From positions 1 to 59,357 of the forward strand of contig JAILDR010000060.1 in the NCBI GenBank assembly GCA_024689285.1: DNA of 59,357 nucleotides, written 5' to 3'. Numbering within the stretch: position 1 is the first letter of the stretch; each line of letters starts with the position of its first letter. The position numbers and the translations under genes were made by a program. Below are positions 38,637 to 47,852 of this stretch, one piece after another. This DNA comes from Bacteroidales bacterium. Its GTDB lineage: Bacteria > Bacteroidota > Bacteroidia > Bacteroidales > F082. The notes below the pieces were generated by a model. That model ran no database searches. It was not told the origin of the DNA and saw nothing but the letters and a program-made list of their open reading frames with translations.

Positions 38637-39946
38637 AGCAACCTTCCCTCAACCGGTCAATACTGAAGCTCGCCATTCCCAACATCATCAGCAACATCAC
38701 CGTTCCGCTGCTGGGACTGGTCGATATGGTGCTGATGGGTCATCAGGACAGCATCGCCTACATCGGGGCCATCGGATTGGGAGGCACCATCTTCAGCGTG
38801 ATGTACTCCATCTTCAGCTTCATGCGGGCAGGCACCACGGGTTTTACGGCACAAGCCTACGGCGCCAACGACCGCGCTGAGATAGCCTATTCACTGTATC
38901 GTTCGCTCTGCATTGCTTTGATAGCCACGGTGCTGGTGCTTTCTTTACAAAATGCGGTAGAATGGCTGAGCATGAAGCTGCTGCACGGCAGCGAGGAGGT
39001 GTTGACCCACACTTCCACTTACTTCCATGTACGCATCTGGGCGGCACCTGCCGTGCTTTGTCTCTATGCCTTCAACGGCTGGTACATTGGCATGCAAAAC
39101 ACCACCATCCCCATGATTATCGCCATTCTGACCAACGTGGTCAACATCGTGCTGAGCGTGGTTTTCGTCAATGCGATGGGTATGGGGGTCACAGGAGTGG
39201 CCTTAGGTACTGTCATCGCGCAGTATTGCGGACTGCTGACCGCCATCATCTTCCTGTTGGTCAAGTTCCGCTATCATCTCATCCCTATAAGGCGGGTCAT
39301 TCTGTTACAACGCGACAAACTGAAGCGTTTCTTCTCGGTGAACGCCGATTTCATGATCCGCAGCATCCTTTTGGTGCTGAGCATCGCCTATTTCAACAAC
39401 CAGTCGGCCAAACTTGGCGACGATATGCTGGCGGTCAACATGATCCTGATGCAGTTCTTCTACATTTTCTCTTACTTTACCGATGGTTTCGCCTATGCAG
39501 GCGAGGCTCTTGTGGGACGTTTCACGGGTGCCCATGATGCAAAGCAATTGCGCCAAACGGTAAAACTATTGTTGATTTGGGGCTTCGTCATCGCTCTGCC
39601 TTTCACCCTGTTATACACACTCTTCCCCGACTGGTTCATCGGCCTTATCTCCGACCAGCCTGAAATCGCACTGCAGGCCCAGCCTTACCATATTTATATG
39701 ATCCTCATCCCACTCATCACTTTTGCCGCTTTCCTTTGGGATGGCATTTACATCGGAGCAACAGCGGCACGAGCCATCCGAAACACCATGCTCATCTCAG
39801 CCCTGGGCGTTTTCCTGCCCGCCTCCTTGTTATTAATGCCTCATTTTGGCAATCACGGTTTATGGATCGCTTTCCTGCTCTTCATGGTGGCCCGAGGCCT
39901 CAGCATGACCTTAATGGCAAAAAAGACAGTGTTTGGCTCAAAATAA
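38633..39946 (+). CDS. MATE family efflux transporter
   Basis: 437 residues with 12 predicted membrane segments. NRSILKLAIPNIISNITVPL, LVDMVLMGH and LGGTIFSVMYSIFSFMRAGT match the N-lobe of MATE (DinF-like) sodium or proton/drug antiporters. It exports cationic compounds or metabolites; the substrate is unknown. The ATG at 38633 overlaps the stop of the small ORF. A separate promoter follows for the protease gene. Confidence 0.92.
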   Translation: MKQPSLNRSILKLAIPNIISNITVPLLGLVDMVLMGHQDSIAYIGAIGLGGTIFSVMYSIFSFMRAGTTGFTAQAYGANDRAEIAYSLYRSLCIALIATVLVLSLQNAVEWLSMKLLHGSEEVLTHTSTYFHVRIWAAPAVLCLYAFNGWYIGMQNTTIPMIIAILTNVVNIVLSVVFVNAMGMGVTGVALGTVIAQYCGLLTAIIFLLVKFRYHLIPIRRVILLQRDKLKRFFSVNADFMIRSILLVLSIAYFNNQSAKLGDDMLAVNMILMQFFYIFSYFTDGFAYAGEALVGRFTGAHDAKQLRQTVKLLLIWGFVIALPFTLLYTLFPDWFIGLISDQPEIALQAQPYHIYMILIPLITFAAFLWDGIYIGATAARAIRNTMLISALGVFLPASLLLMPHFGNHGLWIAFLLFMVARGLSMTLMAKKTVFGSK

Positions 39947-39950
39947 TTTC

Positions 39951-39958
39951 TATCTTTG
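39951..39958 (+). promoter_or_regulatory. -7 box for the S9 peptidase gene
   Basis: TATCTTTG, 26 bp before the ATG at 39985 and directly after the MATE stop. Confidence 0.72.
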
Positions 39959-39984
39959 CACAAAATTTCAAAATCGATACTGCT

Positions 39985-42138
39985 ATGAACAGAATTCTAA
40001 CCGTCTTATCATTGGCTTTTGCAATGGCACTTGCCATTCCGGCTCAATCACAGGAAAAGAAGCTCTTTACCCCTTTCGACGCTTCCTATAACAACCGTGC
40101 GGTCTACGCCCAACGCCCCAACCAACTGAAATGGGTGGGCGACTCTGACATCTTGATGAAAGTCAAGGGCAACGAAATCATCACCATGATGCCTGGCAGC
40201 AAAAAGGAAGCCACATTCCTGACGTTGGACGAACTGAACGGATACGCCAACAAAGCGGGTTTGGACAGCCTGCACCGCATTCCGCAACTGACTTGGGTCA
40301 ACAACTATCAAGCCTGCTTTTATGCCTTGGGCAAGGAAGGTATCGTCCTCAACCGCCTCGACCTGAAAAAACAGGAAATCAAGCAGATGGTCTCTGTGCC
40401 GCAAAACGCTGACAACCAAAAACTCTGTAAAGAAACGATGCGCATTGCCTACACCATCGACAACAACCTCTACGTGGCCGACGGCGACAAGCAAATCCAA
40501 ATCACCGACAACCCCGAAGGCGTAGTGGCAGGCCAGAGCGTACACCGCAACGAATTCGCCATCGACGGCGGTATCTTCTGGTCGCCCAACGGCAAGCTCC
40601 TCGCCTATTATTCCATGGACGAGCGTATGGTGACCGATTATCCTCTGGTCGATATCCAGGAACGCATCGCTACGGCCAAACCCATCAAGTATCCTATGGC
40701 AGGTATGACGAGCCATCAGGTGACGCTGCACATTTACGACATCGCCACTGCCAAGGAAATCGTCGTTAAGACCGGTGAGCCCGTCGACCAATACCTCACC
40801 GCTGTCACATGGAATCCCGACAACAAGCGCATTTATATCGGTGTGCTGAACCGTCAGCAGAACCACCTTAAGTTCAACGAATACGATGCCCTCACCGGTG
40901 ACTTCATCCAAACCATCTTCGAGGATCGCGACGAGCAGTTTGTGGAGCCGCAAGGCCCCGCTTATTTCCTGCCCGACAACCCCGACCAGTTCATTTGGAA
41001 AGCCCAACGCGACGGCTATTATCATCTGTATCTCTACACCATCAGCAAAGGCACCTCGCGCCAGCTGACCAAAGGCGATTTCGTCATCACCGACTTCGAC
41101 GGCTTCTCAAAAGACGGCAGCGCCATCTACTACCGTTCCACCGAGGTCAGCCCGCTTGAACGTCATTGCTACATGATGGACATCAAGAGTGGTAAAATCA
41201 CAAAGCTCACCAAGGAACACGGCACCCACGACATGATGCCTTCCGCCAGCGGCAAGTATTTCCTGGATTTATACAACAGCACTGACGTGCCTTTCAACGT
41301 GGATTTGCAAGACAAAAACGGCAAGTTTGTAAGCCGTCTGCATGAAGCCGAAAACCCACTGAAAGACTACAATATCGGCAGCACCGAACTCGGTACCCTG
41401 AAAGCTGAAGACGGCCAGACGCTTTATACGCGTCTTGTCAAACCTTACAATTTCGATGCCTCGAAGAAATATCCCGTCATCGTTTATGTCTATGGTGGTC
41501 CTCACGCCCAACTGATTACCGACACTTGGACGGCTGGGGCGGGCATTTACCTGAACTATCTCGCCCAAGAAGGTTTTCTTGTCTTTACCTTAGACAATCG
41601 TGGCTCAGCCGACCGTGGCGAGGCTTTTGAGCAATGCATCCACCGCCAATGCGGACAACTTGAGATGCGAGACCAGATGACAGGCATCGAATGGCTGAAG
41701 ACCTTGCCCTACGTCGATGCCGACCGTATCGGAAGCGACGGCTGGAGTTATGGCGGATTCATGTCGACCTCGCTGAAAATCAACCATCCCGAAGTGTTTA
41801 AGGTCAGCGTGGCAGGTGGCCCTGTGCTTGACTGGAAGTATTATGAAATCATGTACGGCGAGCGTTATATGGACACGCCCGAGGAGAATCCCGAGGGCTA
41901 CGAGCTGACCAGCTTAGAGAACAAGACCGACAAACTGGAAGGCAAGCTCCTGATGATTCACTGCACTACCGACCCCGTGGTGATGTGGCAGCACAGCCTC
42001 GTTTTCATCGAGAACTGCATCCACAACGGCAAGCAACTCGATTACTTCGTCTATCCCGGACACGACCATAACGTCGCTGGACCCGATCGCGCCCACTTAA
42101 TCACGAAGATTACACAATACTTTAAGGATAATCTCTAA
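39985..42138 (+). CDS. Dipeptidyl peptidase IV-like S9 family serine peptidase
   Basis: 717 residues from the ATG at 39985; the frame runs further upstream but only through the MATE gene. A signal peptide (ILTVLSLAFAMALAIPAQSQ) sends it to the periplasm. Residues about 60-450 form the beta-propeller (DPPIV N-terminal domain). The C-terminal hydrolase has the nucleophile in GSDGWSYGGFMS, the acid in HCTTDPVVMW and the histidine in YPGHDHNVAG. It removes N-terminal dipeptides, usually X-Pro. It resembles Bacteroidales DPP4 enzymes used in peptide nutrition. A single-gene unit ended by a bidirectional terminator. Confidence 0.93.
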   Translation: MNRILTVLSLAFAMALAIPAQSQEKKLFTPFDASYNNRAVYAQRPNQLKWVGDSDILMKVKGNEIITMMPGSKKEATFLTLDELNGYANKAGLDSLHRIPQLTWVNNYQACFYALGKEGIVLNRLDLKKQEIKQMVSVPQNADNQKLCKETMRIAYTIDNNLYVADGDKQIQITDNPEGVVAGQSVHRNEFAIDGGIFWSPNGKLLAYYSMDERMVTDYPLVDIQERIATAKPIKYPMAGMTSHQVTLHIYDIATAKEIVVKTGEPVDQYLTAVTWNPDNKRIYIGVLNRQQNHLKFNEYDALTGDFIQTIFEDRDEQFVEPQGPAYFLPDNPDQFIWKAQRDGYYHLYLYTISKGTSRQLTKGDFVITDFDGFSKDGSAIYYRSTEVSPLERHCYMMDIKSGKITKLTKEHGTHDMMPSASGKYFLDLYNSTDVPFNVDLQDKNGKFVSRLHEAENPLKDYNIGSTELGTLKAEDGQTLYTRLVKPYNFDASKKYPVIVYVYGGPHAQLITDTWTAGAGIYLNYLAQEGFLVFTLDNRGSADRGEAFEQCIHRQCGQLEMRDQMTGIEWLKTLPYVDADRIGSDGWSYGGFMSTSLKINHPEVFKVSVAGGPVLDWKYYEIMYGERYMDTPEENPEGYELTSLENKTDKLEGKLLMIHCTTDPVVMWQHSLVFIENCIHNGKQLDYFVYPGHDHNVAGPDRAHLITKITQYFKDNL

Positions 42139-42176
42139 AAAAAGCGGAAGGATTTGTTTCCTTCCGCTTTTTTTAT
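42139..42176. terminator. Bidirectional terminator between the S9 peptidase gene and lspA
   Basis: AAAGCGGAAGGA and TCCTTCCGCTTT pair perfectly, with A-run and T-run on the two sides, so it serves both convergent units. Confidence 0.95.
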
Positions 42177-42815
42177 TTACAGGCTCTTCAGCCACTTCCA
42201 CTGGAAGAGCAGCATATAAAAGACGCCTATCGTGATGGCTGCGTCGGCAAAGTTGAAGATAGGCCTGAAGAAAATAAAATGCCCGTCGGGGCCGAAGAAG
42301 AAATTCGGTAACCACGAGGCATTTTCTTTTGCCACATCGATGATGGGGAAATACAGCATGTCGACCACGCGTCCATGCAGCCAGCCCGCATAGCCTCCAC
42401 CGTCAGGGAAGAGCGTCGCCACTTGCGTAAAGGTGCTCTCGCTGAAGATACGGCCATAAAACACGCTGTCGATGATATTACCCATGGCACCCGCCGTGAT
42501 GAGCGACAAACCAAACAACACCCCGAATTTGATGTTTTTTTTCGACAGCCGGAAGATAATGATGAACAATACCACAACCGCAACGATACGGAAGAGACTC
42601 AAGACCAGCTTCACGATGCCCCCGCTGCCCAACCAGCCAAAGGCCATACCTTCATTTTCAATAAACAGAAGGTTAAACCATTTCCCAATGACGGGAATCT
42701 CTTGACCCAAAGACATATTCGTCTTGACCCAAATCTTGAGGACTTGGTCAAAGAGCAAAACAATGAACATCACCACAAACGACCACAACAGGCCGCGATT
42801 GTCACGTTTTTTCAC
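42177..42815 (-). CDS. lspA: Lipoprotein signal peptidase (signal peptidase II)
   Basis: Inner-membrane aspartyl protease that cuts the signal peptide of prolipoproteins. 212 residues, longer than the about 160 of E. coli because of a loop insert, as in other Bacteroidales. Catalytic aspartates lie in GNIIDSVFYG and FNFADAAIT, and four membrane segments are seen. Its ATG overlaps the stop of the dksA-like gene by 4 bp. Substrates in this window would include the lipoproteins PorK and the one at 6967-7254. Confidence 0.95.
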   Translation of the reverse strand: MKKRDNRGLLWSFVVMFIVLLFDQVLKIWVKTNMSLGQEIPVIGKWFNLLFIENEGMAFGWLGSGGIVKLVLSLFRIVAVVVLFIIIFRLSKKNIKFGVLFGLSLITAGAMGNIIDSVFYGRIFSESTFTQVATLFPDGGGYAGWLHGRVVDMLYFPIIDVAKENASWLPNFFFGPDGHFIFFRPIFNFADAAITIGVFYMLLFQWKWLKSL

Positions 42816-43195
42816 CTTTTCTTAAGTTTGGCATCAAGGCAACGCGTCGTGATGGGAACGCAGCGAAGTCTTTCCTTGGGAATAAGTCGACCCGTCTCGC
42901 AGCATACGCCATAAGTCTTGTTCTCTATACGCATCAGGGCGAGTTCGAGGTTGTGTATGTATTTCTCCTGACGAGCCACGAGTTTGGCATTTTCTTCTTT
43001 TTGTGCGACAGCGTAACCATCTTCCAAAATCTTGAAAGTGGGGGCCGTGTCGTCTGTGCTGTGTTCACCACCAACCAAGTTGGCTTTCAATGTATCTAAA
43101 CTATTGTGTGCTTGTTCTAATTTCTCAAGAATCAAAGCCTTGAATTCCTCAAGGTCTTCGTCGGAATAGCGCACTTGGGGCTCTTTCTTTTCCAT
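42812..43195 (-). CDS. TraR/DksA-type zinc-finger protein
   Basis: 127 residues. An N-terminal helical hairpin (about 10-90) is followed by a zinc-finger-like end YGVCCETGRLIPKERL, then RCVPITTRC. DksA proteins enter the RNA polymerase secondary channel and modulate initiation. The acidic tip of the coiled coil is not obvious here, so its effect is uncertain. It lies between ileS and lspA, overlapping lspA by 4 bp; this order is one I know from other Bacteroidales. Confidence 0.88.
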   Translation of the reverse strand: MEKKEPQVRYSDEDLEEFKALILEKLEQAHNSLDTLKANLVGGEHSTDDTAPTFKILEDGYAVAQKEENAKLVARQEKYIHNLELALMRIENKTYGVCCETGRLIPKERLRCVPITTRCLDAKLKKR

Positions 43196-43257
43196 AGTCG
43201 TATAATTTTATTTTGGAGTGCGGAATGTCGCATTCGGTATTCCGCACTCCGCATTTA

Positions 43258-46200
43258 TTATTTCTTTTTTATCATCAGTTTAACATTCACGCCTTCAACG
43301 AGTTCTTCAGCCTCCACCCCCTCCAACGCATCCACTCTCGTGATGGTAGCCAGCGTCTCGGTGCAGATGTAGTCGCCGAACTTGTCTATAGCGTCCTTAA
43401 TCTTGTCGTTCATTTCAATGATCAGCTCGATGCGGTCAGTGACCTCGAAACCACCCGTCTTACGGAGGTTCTGCACGCGGTTCACAATCTCGCGGGCCAG
43501 ACCTTCCTGCAGCAGCTCATCGGTGATGGTCATATCGAGGGCAACGGTGAGGTCGTCCTGCGAGGTGACAGCCCAGCCGGGGATGTCCTGGGTAGAAATC
43601 AAGGCGTCTTCGAGAGTCAGCTCGACATCAACGCCATCTATATCAAGATGCGTGCCATTGTTCTTCTCAAACTGATGGATTTCTTCCTGACTCATATTGG
43701 CGAAGTAGGCCTGAATCTGCTTCATCTGCTTGCCATACTTCTTACCCAAGGTCTTGAAATTGGGCTTCACGTTCTTCACCAGGATATTATTGTCAGGCGA
43801 GAGGAACTCTATTTCCTTGATGTTGACCTCGCTCTTGATAAGATGCGACACCTTATCGATTTGTGTCTTCATTTCCTCGTTAGCTACGGGAATCATAATC
43901 TTCGACAAGGGCTGACGCACACGGATGTTGGCCTTCTTACGCAATGAGAGCACCAACGAAGAGATGAGCTGTGCAGCTTCCATGCGTTCCTCCAGGGCTT
44001 TGTCGATGAGGCTCTTGTCGGCAATGGGGAAGTCGGTCAGATGCACCGATTCAGCTTTGTTCCGTCCTGTGACATTGTTCAAGTCACGGTAGAGCTGTTC
44101 GCTGAAGAAAGGCGCGATAGGCGAGCTAAGGCGAGCTATGGTCTCCAGGCAGGTGTAGAGGGTCTGGTAGGCCGACAGCTTGTCCTGGTTGTCCTCACTC
44201 TTCCAGAAACGGCGGCGCGAAAGGCGCACATACCAGTTGCTTAAATGTGCATCCACAAAATCAGCAATGGCGCGACCTGCACGGGTAGGCTCGTAACTCT
44301 GATAAGCATTATCGACCTCAAGGATAAGCGAATTGAGTTCCGAGAGAATCCAACGGTCAATTTCAGGACGCTCCTTGATGTCGATGTCGGCCTGGCTGTA
44401 GTCGAACTTGTCGATATTGGCGTACAAGGCGAAAAAGGCGTAGGTGTTGTAGAGGGTTCCGAAGAACTTGCGACGCACCTCGTCCACACCTTCCTCATCA
44501 AACTTCAGGTTGTCCCAAGGCTGCGAGTTGGTAATCATGTACCAACGCACAGCGTCGGCTCCATATTTCTCAATGGCACCAAATGGATCAACGGCATTGC
44601 CGAGACGCTTCGACATCTTGTTGCCATTCTTGTCAAGCACCAAACCATTGGAGATAACGTTCTTGTAGGCCACGCTGTCGAAGCACATCGTAGCGATGGC
44701 ATGCAGGGTGAAGAACCAGCCACGGGTTTGGTCTACGCCCTCAGCGATAAAGTCAGCAGGGAACACGTCCTTGCCCAGTTGGCCTTCTTTGCCCATGTAG
44801 TGGTATTGGGCATACGGCATTGCACCGCTGTCGAACCACACATCGATGAGGTCAGGCTCACGGAACATCTTCTTGCCACTTGCTGAGCAAAGGATGACAC
44901 CATCGATATAAGGTCTATGCAGGTCAAACTTGGTATAGTCTTCGCTTGCATAAGGATTTTCCGTCATGAATCCCGCCTTGATGGATTTCTCAATCTCATC
45001 GCGTAGCTCTTCAATACTACCGATGCAAATCTCTTCCCTGCCGTCCTCAGTGCGCCAGATGGGCAATGGTGTACCCCAATAGCGCGAACGCGAAAGGTTC
45101 CAGTCGACAAGATTCTCCAACCAATTACCGAAACGTCCGCTACCCGTAGCTTCAGGCTTCCAGTTGATAGTCTTGTTGAGTTCAATCATGCGGTCCTTCA
45201 GTGCTGTGGTCTTAATGAACCAGCTGTCCAAAGGATAATACAGCACAGGTTTGTCGGTGCGCCAGCAGTGAGGATAGTTGTGAGTGTGTTTCTCGCTCTT
45301 GAAGAGCTTGCCCTCTTCTTTCAGAAGCACCACAATATCGACATCCAAGCTCTTGTCTTTCTCCGTTTTGGTGGGGTCGTAGGCGTTCTTCACGAATTGG
45401 CCAGCGTAAGGACGATAGGCTTCCACATCCATGCAGTTCCTGACGAACTCGGGGTCGAGGTCTTCTATCAACCAGAATTTGCCGGTACGGTCCACCATAG
45501 GCTGAGCTTTGCCATCCTTACCAATCATCTGCAAAGGCGGTATGCCTGCGGCAGCGGCTACGCGCTTATCGTCGGCACCAAAGGTGGGGGCAATATGGAC
45601 GATACCCGTACCGTCTTCAGTGGTGACATAATCGCCAGGAATGATGCGGAAGGCACCTTCACCCGGGTTGACCCAAGGAATCAGTTGCTCGTATTCCAAA
45701 CCAACGAGATCACTGCCTTTCACGGTTCCCAATACCTCATAGGGCAGTTTCTTGTCGCCAACTTTCCATTCCTCAAAGCTGGGCTTCTCCTCTTCAGCAG
45801 GGAAATAAGACGCCATCAGCGGCTTACCAAGGATGAGGTAGGTGGGTTCACCAGAGACGGGGTTGACCGATTTCACCAGATTATATTCGATGTTCGGGCC
45901 GACGCAGAGGGCTGTGTTGCTCGGAAGCGTCCAAGGCGTAGTAGTCCATGCAATCACCTGCACCTGATTGAAAGGAACATCCACGCCAAAAGGCAACTTC
46001 GTGAACTTGCTCTGTTGCGCCTTCAGGCGGAACAAGGCCACGCAAGTCAAATCCTTCACGTCGCGATAGCAGCCAGGCATGTTCAGTTCGTGCGAGCTGA
46101 GACCTGTACCGGCAGCGGGCGAGTAAGGCTGGATGGTATAGCCTTTATAGAGTAGACCTTTGTCATAGAGGTCCTTCAGCAGGAACCACAAGGTCTCAAT

Positions 46201-46671
46201 ATAATCGTTGGTGAAGGTAATGTAAGGATCGTCAAGGTTGACCCAGTAACCCATCTTGCGGGTGAGGTCATCCCACATGTCCTTATATTTCATCACTTCT
46301 TCTCGGCAGGCGCGGTTGTAGTCATCAACTGAAATCTTCTTGCCGATGTCTTCCTTGGTGATGCCAAGTTTCTTCTCAACGCCAAGTTCGACAGGCAGGC
46401 CGTGGGTGTCCCAGCCAGCCTTGCGGACTACGTGCTTCCCTTTCAAGGTCTGATATCGGCAAACCACATCTTTGATGCTTCGGGCCATTACGTGGTGGAT
46501 TCCTGGAGTACCGTTAGCACTCGGTGGACCCTCGAAAAACACGAAGGCATTGTCTTTGTCACGATTGTCCAAACTCTTTTGGAAGGTGTCGTTGTCTTCC
46601 CAATAACGGCGGATTTCATCAGCTGTCTCTGTGAGATTCAGCTGTTTATATTCCTTGTAATTACTCTTCAT
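43258..46671 (-). CDS. ileS: Isoleucyl-tRNA synthetase
   Basis: Charges tRNA-Ile. 1137 residues, the long type that includes many Bacteroidota and eukaryotes. The HIGH-like motif GIHHVMA (57-63) and NKMSKRLGN (about residue 685) mark the catalytic core. An editing (CP1) domain lies between them (WTTTPWTLPSNTAL). The anticodon-binding part follows, with no C-terminal zinc motif evident. It heads the ileS-dksA-like-lspA group, with a 62-bp gap to the next gene. Confidence 0.97.
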   Translation of the reverse strand: MKSNYKEYKQLNLTETADEIRRYWEDNDTFQKSLDNRDKDNAFVFFEGPPSANGTPGIHHVMARSIKDVVCRYQTLKGKHVVRKAGWDTHGLPVELGVEKKLGITKEDIGKKISVDDYNRACREEVMKYKDMWDDLTRKMGYWVNLDDPYITFTNDYIETLWFLLKDLYDKGLLYKGYTIQPYSPAAGTGLSSHELNMPGCYRDVKDLTCVALFRLKAQQSKFTKLPFGVDVPFNQVQVIAWTTTPWTLPSNTALCVGPNIEYNLVKSVNPVSGEPTYLILGKPLMASYFPAEEEKPSFEEWKVGDKKLPYEVLGTVKGSDLVGLEYEQLIPWVNPGEGAFRIIPGDYVTTEDGTGIVHIAPTFGADDKRVAAAAGIPPLQMIGKDGKAQPMVDRTGKFWLIEDLDPEFVRNCMDVEAYRPYAGQFVKNAYDPTKTEKDKSLDVDIVVLLKEEGKLFKSEKHTHNYPHCWRTDKPVLYYPLDSWFIKTTALKDRMIELNKTINWKPEATGSGRFGNWLENLVDWNLSRSRYWGTPLPIWRTEDGREEICIGSIEELRDEIEKSIKAGFMTENPYASEDYTKFDLHRPYIDGVILCSASGKKMFREPDLIDVWFDSGAMPYAQYHYMGKEGQLGKDVFPADFIAEGVDQTRGWFFTLHAIATMCFDSVAYKNVISNGLVLDKNGNKMSKRLGNAVDPFGAIEKYGADAVRWYMITNSQPWDNLKFDEEGVDEVRRKFFGTLYNTYAFFALYANIDKFDYSQADIDIKERPEIDRWILSELNSLILEVDNAYQSYEPTRAGRAIADFVDAHLSNWYVRLSRRRFWKSEDNQDKLSAYQTLYTCLETIARLSSPIAPFFSEQLYRDLNNVTGRNKAESVHLTDFPIADKSLIDKALEERMEAAQLISSLVLSLRKKANIRVRQPLSKIMIPVANEEMKTQIDKVSHLIKSEVNIKEIEFLSPDNNILVKNVKPNFKTLGKKYGKQMKQIQAYFANMSQEEIHQFEKNNGTHLDIDGVDVELTLEDALISTQDIPGWAVTSQDDLTVALDMTITDELLQEGLAREIVNRVQNLRKTGGFEVTDRIELIIEMNDKIKDAIDKFGDYICTETLATITRVDALEGVEAEELVEGVNVKLMIKKK

Positions 46672-46697
46672 AAAACGCTGGTTTCTATTTTATGGCG

Positions 46698-46705
46698 CAA
46701 AAGTA
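46698..46705 (-). promoter_or_regulatory. -7 box for ileS
   Basis: Reads TACTTTTG on the minus strand, 26 bp before the ATG at 46671. Confidence 0.7.
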
Positions 46706-46737
46706 CGAAAACTTGCTGAATTGCTGACAAACAATAA

Positions 46738-46768
46738 CAAAAAAGAGCCTTGTTTCCAAGACTCTTCT
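46738..46768 (-). terminator. Terminator after tRNA-Thr
   Basis: On the minus strand, AAGAGTCTTG and CAAGGCTCTT pair with one G-U around GAAA, followed by TTTTTGTT. Confidence 0.82.
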
Positions 46769-46773
46769 TTTTG

Positions 46774-46846
<73 letters not shown>

Positions 46847-46881
46847 TTCTATTCCCTAACAAAAGGGTTCTTAAGCGGCTG

Positions 46882-46889
46882 CAAAAATA
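46882..46889 (-). promoter_or_regulatory. -7 box for tRNA-Thr
   Basis: Reads TATTTTTG on the minus strand, 35 bp before the tRNA 5' end. Confidence 0.6.
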
Positions 46890-46944
46890 GGAATATTTTC
46901 GGATATGGAACTGAAAAAAATGAATTTTTTCTCGCACACGAAAA

Positions 46945-46976
46945 AAAAAGGACACCCTTCCAGATGTCCTTTTCTT
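46945..46976 (-). terminator. Terminator of the porK-porN operon
   Basis: On the minus strand, AAAGGACA and TGTCCTTT (46947-46954/46965-46972) pair, followed by a long T-run. 16 bp after the porN stop. Confidence 0.88.
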
Positions 46977-46992
46977 TTGAGATGTGGTCGCA

Positions 46993-47826
46993 TCAATATT
47001 CCCAAAGGCTCTGTTCGAAGTCGAACATTTCATTCTTGATACGCTCTGATTCGTAGAGAGCATCAATATTGAAAGCATAGGAGTTGATGTAACGGTCGTA
47101 AACGTTCTCTTCCTTGACGATATAGCTGTCGAAGATACGCTTTTGCAGGATTTCATCGTAGGTACGACGCTGAGCAGCGTTGTTGCGGTTAAAGCAGAAT
47201 GCCTTAGCCAACACTTCCCTCGAATCCTCGTAAGGGATCCAACAAGTCTGCGAGATACCGTCTTCGTCGGCAACGACAGGACTCAAAGCGATGATGCGAA
47301 CAAGAAACTGCGACAATTTCTTGTCAAAATACCAGTCTTCCTTGATACGCAAGCGCGTCACGTTGAGCATACGATCCTTGAAAGAGATTTCATTCGGCAC
47401 CTCTTCGCCATCTTTCCAGATGACTGGCGGATCGCCAATCTTCGTGTTTTCCTTCTCAAAGTCGGCCAAGGTCAGAGGGGTCACCATATCATCGATATTG
47501 TTCTCCACACGGTAGGCGGTAATGTCGCCGCTTTGAATACCATCATAGATCACAGTGATGAGGTTTCTCCAGTCCTCAGTCGGGTTGATCGGGTAATAGA
47601 ACACTTGGTTGATCTTCTGGCGGAAGTCGATTTCGCGGATCACCGTCTTCTTCCACATCACGTTAGACTCATCTATGACGGGCAGCGGTGACGGTGCTTT
47701 TTCGTTCATGATTTCCTGTTGACCCGAGAGAATGCTGTTTTTCGGAGCCTTGATGTCAGTGGTCTGAGCCATAACAGCAGTGCTACCCAGCATCGCAAGA
47801 ATCAACATGACAAGTGTCTTTTTCAT
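46993..47826 (-). CDS. porN: Type IX secretion system protein PorN/GldN
   Basis: 277 residues with a signal peptide (LVMLILAMLGSTAVMAQ). Conserved GldN features are VMWKKTVIREIDFRQKINQ, PLTLADFEKEN, RLRIKEDWYFDKKLSQF and IIALSPV. PorN is periplasmic and forms with the lipoprotein PorK the large ring under the outer membrane that the PorL/PorM motor drives. Last gene of porK-L-M-N, 26 bp after porM and before a strong terminator. Confidence 0.93.
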   Translation of the reverse strand: MKKTLVMLILAMLGSTAVMAQTTDIKAPKNSILSGQQEIMNEKAPSPLPVIDESNVMWKKTVIREIDFRQKINQVFYYPINPTEDWRNLITVIYDGIQSGDITAYRVENNIDDMVTPLTLADFEKENTKIGDPPVIWKDGEEVPNEISFKDRMLNVTRLRIKEDWYFDKKLSQFLVRIIALSPVVADEDGISQTCWIPYEDSREVLAKAFCFNRNNAAQRRTYDEILQKRIFDSYIVKEENVYDRYINSYAFNIDALYESERIKNEMFDFEQSLWEY

Positions 47827-47852
47827 TTTCTATGGGTTTTTAATTCATTCTA

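Noticed and set aside
39736..39984. 83-codon upstream extension of the S9 peptidase
   Set aside because: It overlaps the MATE gene in another frame and would put the -7 box inside the gene. The signal peptide begins at 39985.
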